Positions 13,613-16,712 of a stretch of DNA of 16,712 bases are shown one piece after another. Location: NCBI GenBank assembly GCA_900549445.1, contig UROS01000034.1:1-16712 (forward strand), read 5' to 3'. The notes beneath the pieces were generated by a model that saw only the letters and a program-made list of their open reading frames with translations, was not told the DNA's origin and searched no databases. This DNA is from an uncultured Porphyromonadaceae bacterium (GTDB lineage Bacteria > Bacteroidota > Bacteroidia > Bacteroidales > Muribaculaceae). Every line of letters starts with the position of its first letter. Positions within the stretch are counted from its first letter, which is position 1. The position numbers and the translations under genes were made by a program.

Positions 13613-15052
13613 ATGAAAAAATCCCATATATGTGGAGCTGCCGCAGCACTTGTGCTTGCTGTGGCCCTCCCGGCTATTGCTTTTGCTGCCCCGGAGACGG
13701 CGGCCGATTCGATTGAAACAACTGTTGTGACCGGAGTTCCGGTGGCAGAACTGCCGGTTGAAGAAGTGGCTGAAGATGCTTCTTCTCCGCTCGTTTCGGG
13801 ACTCAACACCGTGTGGATGCTTCTCGCAGCCATGCTCGTTTTCTTCATGCAGCCCGGCTTTGCCCTGGTGGAAGCTGGATTCACCCGCTCAAAGAACACC
13901 GCCAATATTCTTATGAAGAACTTCGTTGATTTCATCTTTGGCTCGCTCCTGTTTTGGTTCGTAGGATTCGGAATCATGTTCGGAATCGGCGGCTTTTGCG
14001 GAGTCCCGCACTTCATGAGCAGCAGTTTCTTCGAGAGCAACGGGCTGCCCGATCCGTCATCGCTTCCTACCGAAGGCTTTCTCGTTTTTCAGACGGTATT
14101 CTGCGCTACAGCCGCTACAATCGTATCGGGAGCTATGGCAGAGCGTACGAAATTTTCCGCATATCTCATCTATACGATTTTCATCAGCGTTCTCGTGTAT
14201 CCGGTGTCAGGTCACTGGACCTGGGGAGGCGGATGGCTTATGAACGGCGACGCCGGCTCGTTTATGATGAAAACGTTCGGCCACACTTTCCACGATTTCG
14301 CCGGCTCAACGGTAGTTCACTCCGTGGGCGGCTGGATTGCGCTCGTGGGTGCGGCGATTCTCGGCCCGCGAATCGGTAAATACGGAAAAGACGGCAAATC
14401 GAAAGCGATTCCCGGCCACAACCTTACGATTGCCGCTCTCGGAGTGTTCATCCTATGGTTCGGATGGTTCGGCTTCAACCCCGGCTCACGTCTCGCCGCA
14501 TCTTCGGTAGAGGATCAGATTTCTATTTCACTGGTGTTTCTCAACACCAACCTCGCGGCATGCGCCGGCGGTTTCGCCACGCTCTTTGTAAGCTGGCTGA
14601 AGTACGGCAAGCCATCGCTCTCGCTCACCCTCAACGGAATCCTTGCCGGACTTGTCGGTATCACCGCCGGCTGCGACGCCGTCAACCCCCTCGGAGCTGT
14701 AATTATCGGTATTATCTGCGGTACAGTGATGATTTTCGCCGTGGAATTCATAGACCGCTGTCTCAGGATCGACGACCCGGTAGGCGCATCATCGGTTCAC
14801 GGCGTCTGCGGATTCCTCGGCACTATTTTCACAGGATTGTTTTCTGTGGAAGAAGGCCTCTTTTTCGGTGCCGGTTGGGGCTTTTTCTGCGCTCAGCTTT
14901 TCGGCGCACTCACCGTAGGACTCTGGGCGGCCTCGATGGGCTTTATAATATTCAAGTGCGTAGGCCTCTCCCACAGACTCCGCGTTCCAGCACGTATCGA
15001 AGAAGAAGGTCTCGATATTTACGAGCATGGCGAATCGGTCTATAATTCATAA
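13613..15052 (+). CDS. amtB: Ammonium transporter / channel AmtB
   Basis: This inner-membrane channel conducts ammonium as a trimer. The 479-residue protein has a cleavable signal peptide (about 1-26, ending AFAA), an acidic Thr/Val/Glu linker (about 27-58) and eleven membrane helices (about 65-460). Pore residues are conserved: the twin histidines are His236 (in DFAGSTVVH) and His396 (in DDPVGASSVHG). Phe159 and Phe163 (VFQTVF) match the phenylalanine gate, and Trp204 lies in WTWGGGW. FMQPGFALVEAGF and WFGWFGFNPGS are diagnostic. The start at 13613 is set by the signal peptide; the frame is open further upstream but only as overlap with glnK. The glnK stop is 40 bp upstream, so both proteins come from one transcript and should interact. 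The acidic linker between signal peptide and channel is longer than in E. coli AmtB. Confidence 0.95.
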   Translation: MKKSHICGAAAALVLAVALPAIAFAAPETAADSIETTVVTGVPVAELPVEEVAEDASSPLVSGLNTVWMLLAAMLVFFMQPGFALVEAGFTRSKNTANILMKNFVDFIFGSLLFWFVGFGIMFGIGGFCGVPHFMSSSFFESNGLPDPSSLPTEGFLVFQTVFCATAATIVSGAMAERTKFSAYLIYTIFISVLVYPVSGHWTWGGGWLMNGDAGSFMMKTFGHTFHDFAGSTVVHSVGGWIALVGAAILGPRIGKYGKDGKSKAIPGHNLTIAALGVFILWFGWFGFNPGSRLAASSVEDQISISLVFLNTNLAACAGGFATLFVSWLKYGKPSLSLTLNGILAGLVGITAGCDAVNPLGAVIIGIICGTVMIFAVEFIDRCLRIDDPVGASSVHGVCGFLGTIFTGLFSVEEGLFFGAGWGFFCAQLFGALTVGLWAASMGFIIFKCVGLSHRLRVPARIEEEGLDIYEHGESVYNS

Positions 15053-15102
15053 CTCAGTGTGCTGACCGGATATGCTCCGGCATGCATACCTCAATTGACG
15101 GA

Positions 15103-15138
15103 AACAGCCGCCCTGATCGGATGATTCGGGCGGCTGTT
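15103..15138 (+). terminator. Hairpin after amtB, probable terminator
   Basis: An 11-bp perfect stem pairs 15103-15113 (AACAGCCGCCC) with 15128-15138 around a 14-nt loop, 50 bp past the amtB stop. It is followed by GTGGTATGG, not a U-tract. It probably ends or stabilises the 3' end of the nitrogen operon mRNA. Confidence 0.6.
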
Positions 15139-15156
15139 GTGGTATGGATGCCCCCG

Positions 15157-15185
15157 GCGCCGCCGCGCAGGGGAGCGGGCGGCGC
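15157..15185 (+). other. Second GC-rich hairpin in the amtB-glycosyltransferase gap
   Basis: An 8-bp perfect stem pairs 15157-15164 (GCGCCGCC) with 15178-15185 around a 13-nt loop, 18 bp after the first hairpin. It has no U-tract. It could add to termination or be incidental in GC-rich DNA. The rest of 15053-15337 is non-coding and becomes A/T-rich toward the next promoter. Confidence 0.4.
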
Positions 15186-15325
15186 GGTGGTTTCAGATTT
15201 TAACGGGAGCGATGTGAAAAATAGCAAAATTATACTATTTTGCTTGATTATTGTAACATTTTGTAATCGAACCGTTCTGACTTTAAATTTCTTGCTTATA
15301 TTTTCCGGTTAACGTTATAAATCGT

Positions 15326-15333
15326 TATCTTTG
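15326..15333 (+). promoter_or_regulatory. Promoter -7 box of the glycosyltransferase-pyrC operon
   Basis: TATCTTTG is followed by C and ends only 4 nt before the ATG at 15338. The -33 match is weak (TTTT or TTTC at 15301-15305, spacing 20-21). Transcription would begin at or within a few bases of the start codon, so a leaderless mRNA is likely. Confidence 0.6.
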
Positions 15334-15337
15334 CAGC

Positions 15338-16129
15338 ATGGAATCAAATGTCGAGACAAAATCCGCAGTATGTGCGGCAGATCTCTCCGACGGGGTGGTG
15401 ATAATTCCCACTTACAACGAACGGGAGAATGTGGCGGCTGTAATTGAGGCTGTTATCGGGCTGCCCCATCAGTTTGACGTGCTCATAATCGACGATAATT
15501 CGCCCGACGGCACGGCGGCCATTGTGCGCGAGAAAATAGAGATGCACCCCGGGCGGGTACACCTCCTCGAGCGCAGCGGCAAGCTTGGCCTCGGCACGGC
15601 TTACATAGCCGGTTTCAAGTGGGCGCTCGAACATGAGCAGTATAACTACGTGTTTGAGATGGACGCCGATTTCTCCCACAATCCCACGGATCTGATAAAA
15701 CTGTATGAAGTCTGCGCCTGCGGCGGAGCCGACATGGCGGTAGGTTCGCGCTATCTTACAGGCGTGAACGTGGTGAACTGGCCCATGGGCCGCGTGCTGA
15801 TGTCGTTCTATGCCTCTAAATACGTCCAGATCGTGACCGGCATGCCCATCCACGATGCCACCGCGGGGTTCGTGTGCTACACCCGGCGTGTGCTTCAGGC
15901 GCTTCCGCTCGACAAAATCCGCTTCAAAGGCTATGCCTTCCAGATTGAAATGAAATTCCTTACGTATAAGTACGGTTTCACAATCAAGGAAGTCCCCATC
16001 ATATTCGTGAACCGCGTTCTCGGCACGAGCAAAATGAGCTCCGGAATCTTCGGCGAGGGCGTGGTGGGAGTGCTCCGGCTGAAATGGTCGAGCTGGTTTA
16101 CAAAATATCCTGATTACAGCCGAAAATGA
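15338..16129 (+). CDS. Polyprenol monophosphomannose synthase-like family 2 glycosyltransferase
   Basis: The 263-residue enzyme resembles dolichol/polyprenol-phosphate mannose synthase (DPM1), which moves mannose from GDP-mannose to a polyprenyl phosphate at the cytoplasmic face of the membrane. The GT-A fold is visible: VVIIPTYNERENV (about 20-32), LIIDDNSPDGT (about 49-59), LGLGTAYIAGFKWAL, the metal-binding DAD in FEMDADFSHNP and the later RFKGYAFQIEMKF segment. There is no C-terminal membrane domain, as in the soluble or peripheral DPM1 class. The lipid-linked sugar could serve protein O-glycosylation or surface glycans in this phylum; the donor sugar is inferred. The ATG lies 5 nt after the -7 box, and no other suitable in-frame Met occurs nearby. 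The stop codon overlaps the pyrC start by 4 bp (ATGA), implying coupled translation. Confidence 0.88.
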   Translation: MESNVETKSAVCAADLSDGVVIIPTYNERENVAAVIEAVIGLPHQFDVLIIDDNSPDGTAAIVREKIEMHPGRVHLLERSGKLGLGTAYIAGFKWALEHEQYNYVFEMDADFSHNPTDLIKLYEVCACGGADMAVGSRYLTGVNVVNWPMGRVLMSFYASKYVQIVTGMPIHDATAGFVCYTRRVLQALPLDKIRFKGYAFQIEMKFLTYKYGFTIKEVPIIFVNRVLGTSKMSSGIFGEGVVGVLRLKWSSWFTKYPDYSRK

Positions 16130-16680
16130 GCCGCATTATCATATACAACGCACGAATAGTGGACGACGGACGCTCGTTTGCCGGATTCATCGAGACCGAC
16201 GGCGAGCTGATAGCCCGCGTCGGCACTATGGATGAGTGGGACGGGGAGCCGGAAGCCGCTCCGGGCGATACGGTTATCGACGCCGGAGGCATAATGGTGA
16301 TGCCCGGCGTAATTGACGAGCACGTGCATTTCCGCGATCCGGGTCTGACGCAGAAAGCCGACATGGAGTCGGAATCGCTTGCGGCGGTTGCCGGGGGCGT
16401 GACTTCATTTATCGACATGCCCAACACGCGCCCCGCCACGGTTACAATGCAGGCGGTGGAGGATAAAATGGCCCGCGCCGCCGAGGTCTCGTATGCCAAC
16501 TACGGCTTTTTCATCGGCGCCACGAACGACAATCTCACCGAACTCCTCGGTGCCGACTATTCGCGGGTGGCGGGAGTGAAGCTTTTTCTCGGCTCGTCGA
16601 CAGGCAACATGCTCGTAGACAGCGACTCGACTCTGGCGCGCCTCTTCGCCGAGGTACCTGCGCTGATAGCTGTCCACGCC
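16126..16680 (+). CDS. pyrC: Dihydroorotase, N-terminal part (truncated by contig end)
   Basis: Dihydroorotase closes carbamoyl-aspartate to dihydroorotate in pyrimidine synthesis. The 185 genomic codons show the amidohydrolase start: an N-terminal beta sandwich and a metal-binding His-x-His in DEHVHFRDPGLTQKADME (residues about 64-81). The segments GGVTSFIDMPNTRPATV and NYGFFIGATNDNL follow. This is the class I type of about 445 residues, so more than half is missing. The gene is cut at 16680. The reading frame runs on for six more codons (LSLIHI) and a stop, but these come from the sequencing adapter and must be removed. It is translationally coupled to the glycosyltransferase upstream through an ATGA overlap. 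Confidence 0.93.
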
Positions 16681-16712
16681 CTGTCTCTTATACACATCTG
16701 ACGCTGCCGACG
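16681..16712 (-). other. Nextera read-1 adapter remnant, reverse complement (not genomic)
   Basis: These 32 bases begin with CTGTCTCTTATACACATCT, the reverse complement of the Tn5 mosaic end, and continue into the read-1 adapter. They add a false C-terminus to the dihydroorotase frame. Confidence 0.98.

Noticed and set aside
15082..15312. 76-codon small open frame after amtB
   Set aside because: It runs through two hairpins and A/T-rich promoter DNA, has no start context, and its sequence looks like translated non-coding DNA.
1..16712. Perfect terminal inverted repeat suggesting a transposon or linear element
   Set aside because: The repeat is the Nextera adapter; the DNA between is an ordinary chromosomal gene set with no transposase or plasmid gene.
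1..16712. tRNA, rRNA, CRISPR array, phage or defence genes
   Set aside because: I looked for cloverleaf-like stems with a TTCRANY arm, regularly spaced repeats and typical mobile or defence proteins and saw none.

Overview
This window looks like a chromosomal segment of a Gram-negative gut-type Bacteroidota, most likely order Bacteroidales and plausibly Muribaculaceae-like given the G+C-rich coding. The evidence is the short Bacteroidota-type primary sigma factor without region 1.1, a six-domain ribosomal protein S1, a Kdo-activating enzyme, a TonB-dependent receptor paired with a lipoprotein that has an acidic post-cysteine signal, and six promoters matching the Bacteroidota form (TTTG, about 20 nt, TAnnTTTG). 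The family assignment is inference.

Both outer ends are not genomic. Positions 1-29 and 16681-16712 are the Nextera/Tn5 read-1 adapter in opposite orientations, so the genome occupies 30-16680. The genes at the ends, uvrA on the left and pyrC on the right, are cut by the library construct and not by biology.

Everything from 30 to 12069 is on the minus strand. Read in transcription order, it contains: (a) a TonB-dependent receptor and a surface-type lipoprotein with an internal duplication (12069 to 8925), ending in a strong terminator; (b) rpsA alone, with its own promoter, a leader of about 60 nt and a strong terminator; (c) a NatA/NatB-type ABC exporter pair (6766 to 4505), ending in a large hairpin that also contains the next promoter; (d) an envelope operon of a flippase-like membrane protein, an NfeD/ClpP-class membrane protease and kdsB (4411 to 1180); (e) rpoD with its own promoter; (f) the first codons of uvrA, preceded by two interleaved inverted repeats.

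From 12446 onward everything is on the plus strand. A nitrogen operon encodes a putative outer-membrane porin, a PII protein and an AmtB ammonium channel. Together these could carry ammonium across both membranes under PII control. After terminator-like hairpins comes a second plus-strand operon, a polyprenol-phosphate mannosyltransferase overlapping dihydroorotase by 4 bp. The 376-bp divergent region 12070-12445 holds both facing promoters, an inverted repeat over the receptor promoter and a run of spaced A/T-tracts upstream of the porin promoter.

Most genes are housekeeping families. I did not find a clear new defence, mobile or biosynthetic system. The least explained items are the duplicated lipoprotein beside the receptor, the uvrA leader structure, the promoter-terminator overlap and the nearly leaderless promoters.
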